Assembly: GCA_000818945.1 (NCBI GenBank)
Contig: KN805371.1
Location: forward strand, 742,666 to 806,665
Direction of reading: 5' to 3'
Length of the DNA: 64,000 nt
Source: Schizochytrium sp. CCTCC M209059
Lineage: Eukaryota > Sar > Bigyra > Thraustochytrida > Thraustochytriidae
The position numbers and the translations under genes were made by a program. Of this stretch, positions 1-10,923 are shown one piece after another. Under the pieces are notes generated by a model. That model was given only the letters and a program-made list of their open reading frames with translations. It was not told the DNA's origin and did not search any database. Each line of letters starts with the position of its first letter. Position 1 is the first letter of the stretch.

Positions 1-1038
1 TATGGCGGCCCGTACCGCGCGGTCTTTGAGCAAGCCGTGGACGAGCTGCAAAATGACACGGAGTGGGCAGACGCGCGCAATGCTTGTCTCCTGCCCCTTT
101 TGGTGCCGAGCCCCAACCGCGCGACAAATAGCGGTGACCTTGGTCGAGACAAGTACTGCTTCTCCCCTTCGGAGAAGAATCTGAAGCGGTTTGTATTTTT
201 GGGCAAGCTTGTGGGCATGGCCGCTCGGCATGGCCTGCAAATGGGTCTCGACTTGCCGTCGGCGTATTGGCGTCGCCTCGCTCAGCTCGACGTGGGAGTC
301 GGGGCGCTCGAGGAGGTGGATAAGGTCTTTACGAATTCGATGCGCATGATCAGCAAGCTGGCCGCGGAGGGCCCACCCGATGATGCGACGTCGCTCTCTG
401 ACGTGCTTGGTGTAGAACGATTTCTCGAGGTGTCGCTGTCAGACGGTTCAATTGTGCCCGTTGTTCCGGGCGGCTCGAAGATTCCTCTGACGTTTGAAAA
501 TGCAATTCGTTACGTAGAACTAGCCCAAGAGACGCGTCTGCACGAGGCGCGTGAGCAGCTCGAAGCATTTCGCACTGGACTGAGCGCGGTGGTTCCAGTG
601 GAGATTTTTGCGCTCTTTACTGAGAGCGAGCTAGAGACTCTTCTTTGCGGGCGCAAAGAGCTTGACGTGGGCCAGCTGAAGACGTGTACAGAGTACGAGG
701 GCGTCTCGCCATCGGATGAGCACGTCAAATGGTTTTGGGAGGTCCTCGAGGAGATGTCAAGCGAGGAGCGCACGGAGTTTTTGCGATTTTCGTGGGCTCG
801 TTCACGCATGCCTGCATCGACAGCGGACATGCAGAGCTCTTTCAAGATCACTGCGCCTAGCGGAAAGGCCGCGGAAGAGCCTGACAAGTTCCTGCCGACG
901 AGTCAGACTTGCTTTTGGCAAATGTCACTGCCCAAGTATTCGGACAAGGAAACACTTCGGAAGAAGCTCCTCTTGGCCTTTGAGTGCTCGCTCATGGACG
1001 GCGATTTCCTCCAGCGCTCGGCGGAGGGATGGCTTTAA
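1..1038 (+). CDS. HECT-type E3 ubiquitin ligase, C-terminal part (5' end outside window)
   Basis: The reading frame is open from the first base, so the gene starts upstream of the window; about 345 residues are visible. They cover most of a HECT domain, which takes ubiquitin from an E2 onto a cysteine and passes it to a substrate. The opening GGPYR is the HECT N-lobe motif, followed by the FVFLGKLVGMA helix. The C-lobe ends with LPTSQTCFWQMSLPKYSD, whose catalytic Cys codon is at 910-912. The stop follows about 42 codons after this Cys, as is normal for HECT enzymes. The LPTSQTCF and GGPYR wording is closest to the HERC/HECTD branch rather than Nedd4, but the substrate-binding part is missing so the subfamily is open. 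It converges on the next gene, with 405 bp between stop codons. Confidence 0.92.
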   Translation, partial: YGGPYRAVFEQAVDELQNDTEWADARNACLLPLLVPSPNRATNSGDLGRDKYCFSPSEKNLKRFVFLGKLVGMAARHGLQMGLDLPSAYWRRLAQLDVGVGALEEVDKVFTNSMRMISKLAAEGPPDDATSLSDVLGVERFLEVSLSDGSIVPVVPGGSKIPLTFENAIRYVELAQETRLHEAREQLEAFRTGLSAVVPVEIFALFTESELETLLCGRKELDVGQLKTCTEYEGVSPSDEHVKWFWEVLEEMSSEERTEFLRFSWARSRMPASTADMQSSFKITAPSGKAAEEPDKFLPTSQTCFWQMSLPKYSDKETLRKKLLLAFECSLMDGDFLQRSAEGWL

Positions 1039-1443
1039 AGTTCGGTATGGGCGCGTGACCTTGAATCTGGTTGGCAATTGTAGAAAAAAAAAACTTCGAA
1101 ACAAATGAGAGAGTAAATCATGAAGCGAATCATGCTGCTTTTACTATTTGGAATGCTCTCAATTTCTTCTTATAACATTTAGATGAACTGCGAAAGAGGG
1201 AGACGGGAAGGCAGCACACACCCGCTTCATTACATTACACGCCGCTTTTTGCCGGTTTCTTCCCTCTTTACTTGTGTGAGTGTTTGGTCCTTTTCTTTCT
1301 CTGTGTGTGTGTGTATGTTCGTCGTGCACGCCTGCAATACCCACGAATCTTCGTGCCGCTCGCAAAGGTGCTGTCGCTTGGCGCCGCTTGTGGTGGTGAG
1401 CGTGTGGGAGATCTTTGGCCCAGACTCGACACTGGCTGTCTGT
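1039..1443. other. Intergenic, convergent 3' ends
   Basis: This is 405 bp between two convergent stop codons. It holds an A-tract at 1083-1092 and a TG-rich stretch near 1300-1316. I see no gene in it; it probably carries both 3' UTRs. Confidence 0.6.
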
Positions 1444-4400
1444 CTAGTCAAAAGAAACCAGGACAACGGAGATGTTGTCCACAGAGTGGACAAGAGCATG
1501 CTTTACGAGTGCATCGGCGGCGACCTGGATATCGTTCTTTTCTGAGAGCGAGTGAGAGACAATCTTCACAGCCTCTTCATTCGACACAGTGTCCCAGAGA
1601 CCATCTGTCGCAAGGATGAGGAAGCGATCGGTCGCAACAATGGGCTCCGAAATGATATCAGGCTTGGCAATGACAATTCCCTTCGAGAGGAGCTCATCGT
1701 CCTCTGGGGAAGGACCTGTGGGTGTCATGTCGGCAAGGCGTTCAATTTCATGGCCCTTGTGCATGATGTCGCCAAATGCTCGAGACACAGCGAGCGAGCC
1801 GTCGACTTGGCCTTTACGATTGACGGTACCTCCTGCCGCACGAATACGAGCCTTTTCGTCTTCGCGCGACGCCTTGTGGTCATCGGAGAGCTGCACGGCC
1901 TTACCGTCGCGGCACAGCACAGCGCGCGTATCACCGATCCACGCGACGGTGAGCAACCGCTCCGCTGTGGCCTTGTCGTGCGACACGAAGGCCAAAAGTG
2001 CGGTGGATCCGGTTTTACGATACTCGTCAACAGCTGACGAAGCGTCGGCGCGATCACCCTTTGTGCGGAGGAGCGACTGACGCGCTTCGCCGTTGCTGAT
2101 CTTTAGACGTTGCGCGACGATCGCCGACGCGGCCTTGTGCAGCATGGCGCGATCGAATTCGAGACAGCCCGTTAAGATGGCAGTGTCGAGGTTCTCCGGG
2201 AAGCCAGGTTGAGACGCAATGGTCCGGTGCAGCGACTCCTTGAGTAGCTCCGAGACGAGCACGCCGCCATGGCCGTCAAAAACCGCAGCGTAAAACAAAG
2301 CTTCGTGCTTGGACGAAGACGAGGAGAACCAGGAGTCGCCACCCGATTTGCTGAGCTTGGAGCAGATAGAGATGCAATCTTCCATGCGGGCACGATTATT
2401 TTGTTCCTTGCTTGAAGAGTAACGCACGTTTGCCCACGCGACCTTTTTCCCGCCGCGGATGGCATCGGGGAGCGGCGCAGAAAAGAGCGGGATCCCCAAA
2501 GGCGGGCCGTCCTCATCTTCCTCGTTGGCGTCACCCTTGGCTTCGGCGGTGGACGAAGGTTTATCTCCATCGTTGTGCTTGTCATTCATGCGGCCAATGT
2601 CGTACTTGTTGGTCTGCTGAGAGTACTCGCTTTCATCGTCGGAATTGAGGTCAATGTCGCCGTCCACCATCAAATCGACATCCTGCTTGAGCAAGGCATC
2701 GAGGTCGACGTCCCCCCTTGGGGCAACGTCCGTTTCGTCGGGATCCATGATATCGCTGCGTGGCGCGGACATGCTCGAGCTCGGGGAGAAATTGTGGAGT
2801 GCAAAGCTGCTGCTGCCGCGAGAGTGAAGGCGGTCGATGGCTGCTTCCCGTTCCTCTTTGGAGGTGGAAGGTCCGGCGCCGCCGTCGAAGCTTGCGAGAA
2901 AGTCGCTGGGCCGGTGTGAATTGTCGTCACCCTCTGATCCCTCCGCCTCGGCGAGGAGCTCCCGCGCGAGAGGCAAAAGCATCTCAGAGCCTTCTTCTGT
3001 GACCCACTCGTGGTCCATGACCTCCTCGAGGTTTGGGCGCGTCAGAGGATCCTTTGAAAGGAGGCGCTGAATCAGATTTTTGAGATGAGGCGAGTAGTTG
3101 CGCTGGTTCCAGTCGCTCGGAAAGTGAAGTTCGTCGTTTTTCACCTTTTTCGCAAGTTTGATCTCGTCGTCGGACATCCAGGGAGGCACGCCGGTGACCA
3201 TCATGAAGAGCGTTGCGCCGCACGACCACAGATCGACGGCTGGGCCATCGTACTCGTCGTGGTCCTCGACGAGGAGCTCGGGGGCCATGAAGGCGGGCGT
3301 ACCAGTGACGCCAGAGATCCACTTTGTGCCACCGGTGATCATGCGAGCGGCGCCAAAGTCAGCGATCTTGACAATGTTATCCTTTGTGAGAAGAAGGTTT
3401 GCTGGTTTGATGTCCCGATGAATGACACCTTGGGCGTGCAGGTAGTGCAGACCAAGAAGAAGGTCTCGGAACCGCTCGCGCGCGACATTTTCCTTGAGTG
3501 GTTCATTGTTGTCGAGGCCGTCCATGAGCGCGCCGTTCTCGCAGTATTCGGTCACAATGTAGAGATGATCATCAGCGGGGTCGTCAATGACGGCGACTAG
3601 GTTGACAATGTTGGGGTGGCGAAGGCGCTTCATGATGGCGACCTCTTGACGCATTTCGTCGAGCCCAGGCGTGTGGACGCTGACGTTGTCTTTGATTTTG
3701 GACTTGTCGATAATCTTGATGGCGTATTCCTCGCCTGTCTTTTGGTGGATGCAGAGACGCACGCGGCCAAAAGTGCCGCGTCCAATCTCGCGGCGCAGCA
3801 CGAATCCGTTGATGACTCGGTGTCCGCCCTTGCGGCTCGAGTTGACGACGCTGGTCTCGTCGATGAGCTTGCTGGAGGACATGATGTGACCGAGGGAGCG
3901 ATTGCCGCTCTCAAAGGAGAGGCGGCGGGAGTTACCTGAGTCTACCGAGGGATTGCGCGTCTTATTTCGCGCCGCGCCGCGCTTCGATCGACGACGACGG
4001 ATGACCTTGGTGTCGGTCTGCAAAAGCTGACTGAATTCCGAGTCCTCCTCCATGAGAGCCTGGAAGTCTTTGGCCTTGAGCTCAAAACAGATGAGCTGTT
4101 CGGATGCGCGCACACTGGCGAGACGCGGAGCGCCGCTCATGAGGGCCATTTGGCCAAAGTTGTGGCCCTCATAAAGATGTGTCGTGACCTCGCCGTTTTC
4201 GACGACTTCGGCGGATCCCTTTGCGATCATGTAAAAGGCGTCGCCGACCTCTCCCTGCGTGACGACGAAGTCGCCCTTTTCAAAGGGGAGTGGCGTAAGG
4301 CGGGCCACGATCTTGCGTTGCATGTCAGGGCGCAGTCTTGCGAGGAGCGGAATTTTCTGCACGACCATGAAAACGCGGATGTTTTCGTACTTGTCGAAGG

Positions 4401-5090
4401 CATCCTTGGAGAGATACATGACGGTGGTTTTGCCGACGGCGGAGACGTTGGAGTTACGCACCTGGCTGAAGATGAGTGCCTGCTCGCCAAAGAAGTCGTG
4501 CGTGTAGAGATGGGTAATTTCGCCGACGTCGTCGCGCCACACGACGGCTTCTCCGTCGACGATGATGTACATGCGGTCGCCCATTTCGCCCTGGGTCACG
4601 ATACGGTCATCGTCCTCGTAGTGCTCGACGCGAAGCTCCTCGAAGAGCTGGCGCTGATGCTCTTCGGGGAAGCGCGCGAAGAAGGGCACTGCGCAGAGGA
4701 CCTCGAAGTTGGTCCGGACGATCTCTTTGCGCTCTGCCTCGAGCTGGGCTGAGGTCAAGTGGCCATCCTTGGTTGCGCTCGCAAAGAACTCCTCGTCCTC
4801 GTCGATGTCTACGAGGTCATCGTCGTCCTCGTCGCTGCTCTCGCCCGTGCCGCGGCCGCTGCTGCTCACCTCCTCGAGATCGCTCTCTTCGTCGCTGCCG
4901 TCGTCCGACTCGTAGTCGTCCGCCTTGCCGAGCCGCATCTTGCCTCGTTCCTGTTCCCGTTCCTGTTGCTGCTGCTGCTGCTGCTGCTCCTGTTGGCGCT
5001 TCTTGCGCTTGCGGCGGTCCTCCTCGTCCCGGCGCTCGTCGCGGTCGAGGTCGACGTCGAGGTCTTCGTAGTCCTCCTCCTCGCGCGGCG

Positions 5091-5121
<31 letters not shown>

Positions 5122-5217
5122 TCGGCGCCGAGGCCAGCGTCCCGCGCTCGCGCCCGTCGGCGACGCCTTGTCGCGCTTGGGCCCGCGCGCGCCGAAGAGC
5201 CGCAAAGGGTTCATCAT
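1444..5217 (-). CDS. Fusion of two cyclic-nucleotide-binding domains, a CaMKK-like Ser/Thr kinase and a PP2C phosphatase
   Basis: The protein has 1257 residues from ATG at 5217. The frame continues to 5475, but that extension is a translated CAAA repeat, so the MMNP start is preferred. Residues 1-150 are Gln- and acid-rich. Two cyclic-nucleotide-binding domains lie at about 175-275 and 290-385; the second carries GQMALMSGAPR, with FGE changed to FGQ. A kinase follows at about 470-738 with GRGTFG, K501, HRD (600-602) and DFG (620-622). Its HPNIVNLVAVIDDP wording is CaMKK-like rather than AGC/PKG-like. A PP2C domain at 925-1257 has RMED, DGHGG, DGSLAVSRAFGD, ATDGLWD and DNIS, so it looks active. 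RRLS at 431-434 is a PKA-type phosphosite. Probable role: a cNMP-gated signalling enzyme with opposing catalytic activities; the ligand is unknown. Confidence 0.93.
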
Positions 5218-6403
5218 GAAGCCTCGCCTGCGCCTGCGCCTGCGCCTGGCCTCGCCGCGCCGCGCCCGCCGGGACCCTCCGCGCCGCGCCGAGGGCCTGG
5301 TCGCGCGCGCCTGGACCTCCGCCCGCCGCGAGTGGACTGCTTGCTGCTCTGCTGTGCTTGCTCCTTGGTTTCCTCGTCTGTTTGTTTGTTTGTTTGTTTG
5401 TTTGTTTGTTTGTTTGTTTGTTTGCTTTTTTGCTTTTTTGCTTTGTCTGCGAGGAGACAGAAAGAGAGGGATCAATCAATCCATCAAATCAAGTCAGTCC
5501 ATCCGGCACACGATCCGTCCATCAAATCAACCTCGAACTTTACACCGATCATCCACCATGGCCGTCGGCGGGACCTGCGTGCGTGCGTGCGTGCGTGCGT
5601 GCTTTTGGCGCGTGTGCACGTGTGCGCGCGTCTCGACTGCCTACCACTGCTGCCGCAGGCAGAGAAAGGAAGGGGGACTCCGAGGGGGTGTGCGCGGCGC
5701 GGCACCTACCTCGGCAGCAGCTAGCTACTACTAGTAGTCACGCTAGTAGTTGGCCAGAATGGACACGTGCAGGCGGGCAAAGCACACTGCGGGGCCCACC
5801 TTCTGTTTACTACACTGTTAGTTTGATTGTCGCGGCGCCGCGGCTGCAAGAGTACAGGCTGCGCGCTGCCATGGCTGTTGTCAACTACAGCGGTGGCGGG
5901 AGATCGAAAAGAATCACGCAAGACCAATTAAATCGTTCTCGTGGACCTCGATCGGTCCAATAGTAAGGGGCAGGCAGCGATGAAGCATATTTGACTCTTC
6001 CAAGAGCGCGGGGACATCATTGTTTTCGCAAGCATCATCAGCATCAGCATCAGTAGCAGAGCTGTAGGATTAGAGATCCAGCGGTAGCCATGGTGAATGG
6101 ACTTGTTTGGCCTTTTTCTTAAAGTTTAGTGGATAAGTGGATGGATATGCAAGTGTATTTGACTGTTCGACTCATCACAGGCGAAATTGCCAGTGGCGGG
6201 AGACAGCCAAGCTAAAGGCCTAATTGGGGAAACAGCAAGTGCATGTGTAAGGACCGATGAACTCACCGAGTACAGCCAGCACATCGGCGCAGCTGGACTG
6301 GGTTGCTGGCTCGTAGCGGCCCCGGCTCGCGTCCACTGGGATCTGACGAAGCTCGCTGCGTGCTTGATCGATCGAAGATAGGCTCAGAAAAAAATAAAAT
6401 CAA
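5218..6403. other. 5' leader of the kinase-phosphatase gene and intergenic DNA
   Basis: This 1.2 kb lies between two minus-strand genes. The part next to the kinase start holds (TTTG)n at 5380-5424, read as CAAA repeats in the mRNA, and (GCGT)n at about 5577-5601. The rest is mixed sequence with no convincing coding potential. It should hold the kinase promoter and the 3' UTR of the next gene. Confidence 0.55.
5380..5424. repeat. (TTTG)n microsatellite, about 11 copies
   Basis: A perfect tetranucleotide run, about 160 bp upstream of the chosen start of the kinase-phosphatase gene. In mRNA sense it is a CAAA-rich, unstructured leader. Confidence 0.95.
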
Positions 6404-8059
6404 TCATGCCTTGGTCTTAGCAGAGTCGTCGACAAGGTACTTGTTGAAGATGCCCTTGGGGTCGAGCGGCTCGCAAATAAAGGCATGGAAACCATCGTAC
6501 GCTGTGGATCCAATGAGACCAGGGATTTGCGGATGAAAGTGCACCTCCTTGGGATCCGTCTGGCCCTGGTGCAGGAAGAGAAGCTGTGGCGGAATGTCGA
6601 GCTTGGAACCGTCAGCTGCGAGGACTTCGCCCTGGAGCTTGGCGGCGCTGCTGGCCTGCTCAGGATCCTCCTCGAGACTAAAGTCCCACACAGAGACTTG
6701 ATTATCTGCGCCTGCGGCCGCGATAACAGTCTCGTCGTGTGGGTGCCACTCGAGCGAGGTGATGGGCGCCTTGTGCCACTGAAAAAAACCGACTGGCTCG
6801 GGCTTGGACCCTGCGCCACCGGCGCCGCTGGGCTTGAGCATGCGGAGATCCCAGACCTTGAACGAGCCATCGTCCGATCCGGAGGCAAGCAAGTACGGCA
6901 CACGTTTGTTCCAGGAGAGCACGTTGACGTCCTGGGTGTGAGCCTCTGCGAGAGAAATCATGGCGCGCTTGCGCTCGCGAATATCCCAAATGCGCACGCT
7001 CAAGTCAACGGACCCAGAGGCGAGCACCGTTGGCTCGACAGGGCTCCACTGCAGGTCCTCTACGGAGCCCGTGTGGCCCGGAAGAGGCGTCGCATCGACG
7101 ACACAGCTTCCGTTGGCTTGGACCTGCCAGAGAAAAATGTCTCGGTAGCAGTCGCCGCTAGCCATGCGGCCCTCGTGTGCGAGCGACCAATCGAGCGCAT
7201 AACCCTCGTCCTTGTGACCCTTGAACGCAAAGATTGCACCGTGGGCAGTGGGAGGTGCGTTCGCCTTGGCCAGACCGGCGTTTTTATCCATGCCGGGCAC
7301 AGTCGTGCGCATGGCCCGAAGCTCGGGGGCCAGGTCCCACATATACACGCGGCCGGCATCGGACCAGGTTGACACGATGTTAGGATGCTGGGGCATCGAG
7401 CGAACGCGGTTCACCGCGCCTGGGTGCTTGATATAGCGAGAGTTGATGACGGGATCATCGTCGAGGTCGTCGTCATCGTCATCATCGTCATCGTCATCGT
7501 CATCGTCGTCCGCGTCGCCGTCAGCGCGGTCCTTGCGGGTGCGGTGCATATCGCTAAGTTTCATGATCACCAGACGGTTGTTTCGGGTTTCGTCGGCCTG
7601 AGTGCCGGCCACCATGAGCATGGAGGCAGGGAGTTTGATACGATCGGCGCCGAGACCATCCTTGAGAAAGTCAAAGCTCAGACAGGGCCACTCCATATTA
7701 AGCTTGTGCAGCAGAATGTATGCGGAGTTGTCGTGCTCGAGCTCTTCGTCTTCACCCAGATTGTCGACGTCGGAGCGGAAGAGACGTTGTTGCTGTTGAT
7801 TTTGCCGCTGATTTTGGGCTGCTGCTCCGGCCTGGTCCTCATCCTCCATGTCATCGGCGTCCCCAGCGTCCTCGTTTTCGAGCTCCTCGTCCTCTTCCTC
7901 GACCTCGTCCTCGAAGTCATCCTCAAAGACGAGATCTCCTTCAGCGTCGCTACGCAGCGCGCCGGGCGCCTGGTTGCTGTTGCTGTCCCGTGTCGCCTTG
8001 CTTTGCTCCTCGCCCTCGCGATCGGGGCCGCCGCGTCGCTTGTTGGCTCGTGAGCTCAT
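6404..8059 (-). CDS. GRWD1: Glutamate-rich WD40 protein, Grwd1/Rrb1 ribosome-assembly chaperone
   Basis: The protein has 551 residues from ATG at 8059 (MSSRANKRRGG). The upstream in-frame extension to 8353 is Ser/Arg low-complexity and is rejected. An acidic N-terminus is followed by AYILLHKLNMEWPCLSFDFL, the Grwd1/Rrb1/RBAP-type histone-H4-like binding segment. AGTQ and a long Asp tract (encoded by TCATCG repeats near 7460-7512) come next. At least five WD40 blades follow, with endings such as VRIWDI, FKVWDL and VSVWDF, and the family C-terminus HPQIPGLIGSTAYDGFHAF. Rrb1 is the dedicated chaperone of ribosomal protein uL3 in yeast, acting in the nucleolus; that role is assumed here. The mRNA leader ends in AAGCAAGC just before ATG. 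Confidence 0.93.
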   Translation of the reverse strand: MSSRANKRRGGPDREGEEQSKATRDSNSNQAPGALRSDAEGDLVFEDDFEDEVEEEDEELENEDAGDADDMEDEDQAGAAAQNQRQNQQQQRLFRSDVDNLGEDEELEHDNSAYILLHKLNMEWPCLSFDFLKDGLGADRIKLPASMLMVAGTQADETRNNRLVIMKLSDMHRTRKDRADGDADDDDDDDDDDDDDDDLDDDPVINSRYIKHPGAVNRVRSMPQHPNIVSTWSDAGRVYMWDLAPELRAMRTTVPGMDKNAGLAKANAPPTAHGAIFAFKGHKDEGYALDWSLAHEGRMASGDCYRDIFLWQVQANGSCVVDATPLPGHTGSVEDLQWSPVEPTVLASGSVDLSVRIWDIRERKRAMISLAEAHTQDVNVLSWNKRVPYLLASGSDDGSFKVWDLRMLKPSGAGGAGSKPEPVGFFQWHKAPITSLEWHPHDETVIAAAGADNQVSVWDFSLEEDPEQASSAAKLQGEVLAADGSKLDIPPQLLFLHQGQTDPKEVHFHPQIPGLIGSTAYDGFHAFICEPLDPKGIFNKYLVDDSAKTKA

Positions 8060-8800
8060 GCTTGCTTGTGTGTTGTTTTTCGACGTCGAGGAGGACGGCG
8101 ACGACGATGACCAGCGCGTCGCGTCAGCCCACGAAAAGCACTCGTGCAGGAGCGTTGGAGAGATACGTGCGCCTCTCTGTGTCTCTTTGGCGATGCGTCT
8201 GCCGCTTCCGAGCGGGAGCGGCGCGTCGAGTTCACTCGAGTTTGGCTTGTGAGTCGAGAGACCTGCTGATGGTGCTGCGCCCTTTGACTGGCGGCTTGGC
8301 TGGCTAGGAGCACCGCCTCGGCGATTCCCCACTTGGCCCCACGAACGCTCCACTTTTGTTTGGGCGATTGCAAGTGAGACCGCGCGCTTTCAAGTAGAGA
8401 ATCCGCTGGCCCTCGCGGCCTGCCCCCTCTTGTTGGTCCCTCAATATGGAGATAAGGGGTTATATATGAAGTTTTGCCCCCAGACTTGGCATCAGCAGCG
8501 GTCACTGACTTTACGAATAAGATGGGTCTTACAACACTCTGGTGCTGAAGGCCGAAAGAGAACCCCGGGTTCAATTAAACTATGCGGAGGCGTTACACAG
8601 CAAGCAAGATTAAAATGATTTGGGCCCAGGCATTTCAACGCGAAGCCGCGGGCACGAAAATTGGGTTTTCGGAGGATACCAAGCCAGAAAACTTTGACGA
8701 ATTGTTTTTTTCTTATCTGGAAGCGCGGGCCGAGTGTCGGCCTCGTATATGCTGCGCCAGTCTTACCTCAGTAGAAGCTGTGCGATTTATAACGCCTGCG

Positions 8801-8886
8801 TGCTCCGGAATCTTGCAAATGCTGGCCAATTGCTCTCTGCATTTGCTCCGGAATCTTGCCAGTGCAGGCCGATTGCTCTCTGCATT
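8801..8886. repeat. 43-bp imperfect tandem duplication
   Basis: Two adjacent 43-bp units both begin TGCTCCGGAATCTTGC and end GCTCTCTGCATT, with several substitutions between. They sit in non-coding DNA. Confidence 0.85.
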
Positions 8887-9215
8887 TGCAAGATGTTTTT
8901 CCAGAAATGCAGCCTCGTGGTTAAGGCATCCCAAATTGGAGATCGAAATGCTGGGCACAATTGTTAAACAGAGCCTTCAAAAGATCAAAGTTGACCATGG
9001 ACTATTCCGGAGTACAGCTTACGCAGGAAGTATTTGATGAGGACGAGCTCATGGACTAGCATTGGACAAATTTTGAAAAAGGAAAAGGAAAAGAGAAAGT
9101 AGAAGGGAACATTTGCTTCTGCGCAGCTTTTCCTCTGTCTTTCTTGGACGCACAAGCCGACTGAATCTATCGTGCAGCATTACGTCGAAACGCGGGACCT
9201 ATAACGAGAATAATC

Positions 9216-9431
9216 TCACAGCTGTATCAAGCTCACGTTGCTCTCGGCAATGGCGAGCCACAAGGCTCCATTGCTTGTATTCTCCCGCCCGATTTCGCAC
9301 AAAGCAAACGAAACGTTTTCGACGAGCGCTTCTTGGTCGAGGCATGCTGCTGTGGTGAAGGTGTAGTTGCACAAGTTCATTCCGGAGAATTCTGGATTTG
9401 AACATCCGGCGACCACGGTCACGACGCTCAT
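9216..9431 (-). pseudogene. Possible short gene or gene remnant
   Basis: A 71-residue frame from an internal ATG (MSVVTVVAGCSNPEF) to a stop at 9216. Its composition is protein-like, with several Cys, NYT and NVS glycosylation sequons and a codon mix similar to nearby genes, unlike repeat-derived frames in the window. I do not recognise it. It could be an exon of an unmodelled gene, a remnant, or chance. Confidence 0.2.
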
Positions 9432-9732
9432 TAGCGTTTTCCTCGGTGCTCGCGACGCTGTTTTCAAGGTTGCCCAGACAACTGCTTCTGCATTTACGAG
9501 TCAGGAACGACAAGGCTGCCAAGTCTCCGTGAGGCAGATATTGCCGCGGTCGCGACAACGACCACGTGAGAAACTTGGTGCTTGTAATAGTATGTGCGAT
9601 AATGATTTGATTAATTGATACAATGTGTACAGGCAGAGCGACAACGCGACGGAAGTGTTGCGTTGTGCCTCGGCAAAGAAGTCGCCAGAATGAAAGTAAG
9701 TGACCGCTGCGCTGGAACGCGAGGGTGGGTCT

Positions 9733-10923
9733 TCAGATTATATACATGAGCGCGCGACTGGCAAGCGTCGAACGGCCGACGACCACGCCAAAGGTGAGGA
9801 CGCAAACATGGGACACGAAGAGAGGCGCGGAAAGGAACTCGAGAACGCGCGATAGGGAGAGCCCCCCGATCCAAATTGCAGACTCGGGCACGACCTCGCC
9901 AAGCTTGGCGCGACATTCTCTGCGCTGCCTCCTTCGTTCGCCTCTGTCGGACTTTTCGCCGCGTTGAAAGTGGGGCGAGGACACGATACTAGAAGATTCG
10001 CAGCGAAGGTCAAAGCACCTTCGCGAGCCCGAGGAAGATAGGGTTTCATCGTCAGAACCACGCGAGCGAACATATCTGCGGTTCGTGTGCGATTGGGTCT
10101 GCACCCAGCATGCGGAATGAGCACCTCGAGGCGAGTGTGTCGAAGTACAGGCTGCAGCAGACCCTGAGCGTGGCCCAGACGGTGCAGTAGACGGCTGGAC
10201 GGTGTCGGCCCCTCGCGGCGAGAGAGGCATCATGGACTCTTGGACGGTGACGCCCAAAAAGGGTTGTGGGTGCTCGGCAAATCCGAGACTGCGTGAGACG
10301 GCCGCCGCTGCAGCAGCAGCGTTGAGTTCGTCCTCATGAGAGACGGAAACGTCGGTGGCAACAGAGCACGGCGAACCAAACCGACCAAGAGCACGCTCGC
10401 GGTGCAATGCCATGCCGAGCGAAGCCTCCGCTTGGGCGAGGGAATCGAAATAGGCGGCAGCATCTTGCTGATCAACGTGGCGGGCGGCGGTGGCGGCGTC
10501 TGGCGTGCGACGGATGGGCAGCATTTCGTGCGCATATCCCTCGGAGAAGTCACTGAGTTCGTGCTCGCTGGCTCGAGAGGAGGCTCGCGAGTAAGGTCTT
10601 CCAGTTTCGTCAAGGACGATCCATGAATCAGTTGTACGTGCGCCCATGCTTGCCCGACTATGATCGCGCGGGATAGGACCACCAAAGTCTCCAAAGCTCT
10701 GTGCGTGAATAATGTCGTGGATCTGCGCGGGGGTGAGCGACCTCTGGGCAAAGTTGTCGTCCACGTCGGTGTCGGCTTCGGCGTCGGGCGCGGTTTGCCA
10801 GGTTTCAGTACTTGGATTCGCCCTCGCTGCCGCCGCTGCTGCTGCTGCTGCCGCCGCGGCTACCGCAACGAGGCCCACGTCGAGGTCGTCCTCGTGCTGA
10901 GACATCTTTGTTTGCTTGCTCAT
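9733..10923 (-). CDS. Hypothetical protein, mostly disordered with a C-terminal membrane segment
   Basis: A 396-residue frame not recognised as any family. Near the N-terminus is an alanine run of about 13 residues from GCN repeats. The middle is Ser/Pro/Arg/Ala-rich and contains SLTPAQIHDIIHAQSFGDFGGPI, the most conserved-looking stretch, and SPRGA twice. A basic patch (GERRRQRRECRAK) precedes a hydrophobic C-terminus of about 40 residues (SAIWIGGLSLSRVLEFLSAP and beyond), which fits a tail-anchored membrane protein. A second ATG at 10905 (MSQHEDD) is plausible; the six codons before it read like the AAGCAAAC leader motif of other genes here. Codon use is even across the frame, supporting a real gene, but function is unknown. 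Confidence 0.6.
   Translation of the reverse strand: MSKQTKMSQHEDDLDVGLVAVAAAAAAAAAAAARANPSTETWQTAPDAEADTDVDDNFAQRSLTPAQIHDIIHAQSFGDFGGPIPRDHSRASMGARTTDSWIVLDETGRPYSRASSRASEHELSDFSEGYAHEMLPIRRTPDAATAARHVDQQDAAAYFDSLAQAEASLGMALHRERALGRFGSPCSVATDVSVSHEDELNAAAAAAAVSRSLGFAEHPQPFLGVTVQESMMPLSPRGADTVQPSTAPSGPRSGSAAACTSTHSPRGAHSACWVQTQSHTNRRYVRSRGSDDETLSSSGSRRCFDLRCESSSIVSSPHFQRGEKSDRGERRRQRRECRAKLGEVVPESAIWIGGLSLSRVLEFLSAPLFVSHVCVLTFGVVVGRSTLASRALMYII

Larger units (their letters stand above)
8060..9732. other. Intergenic region, mostly without recognisable genes
   Basis: The first 300 bp are the probable promoter and leader of Grwd1/Rrb1. The remainder holds a 43-bp direct duplication (8801-8886) and a short minus-strand frame (9216-9431) that might be a gene remnant. 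I see no RNA gene. Confidence 0.5.

Noticed and set aside
5218..5475. N-terminal extension of the kinase-phosphatase fusion
   Set aside because: It translates a CAAA repeat and an Arg-rich compositional stretch; the MMNP start at 5217 gives a normal N-terminus.
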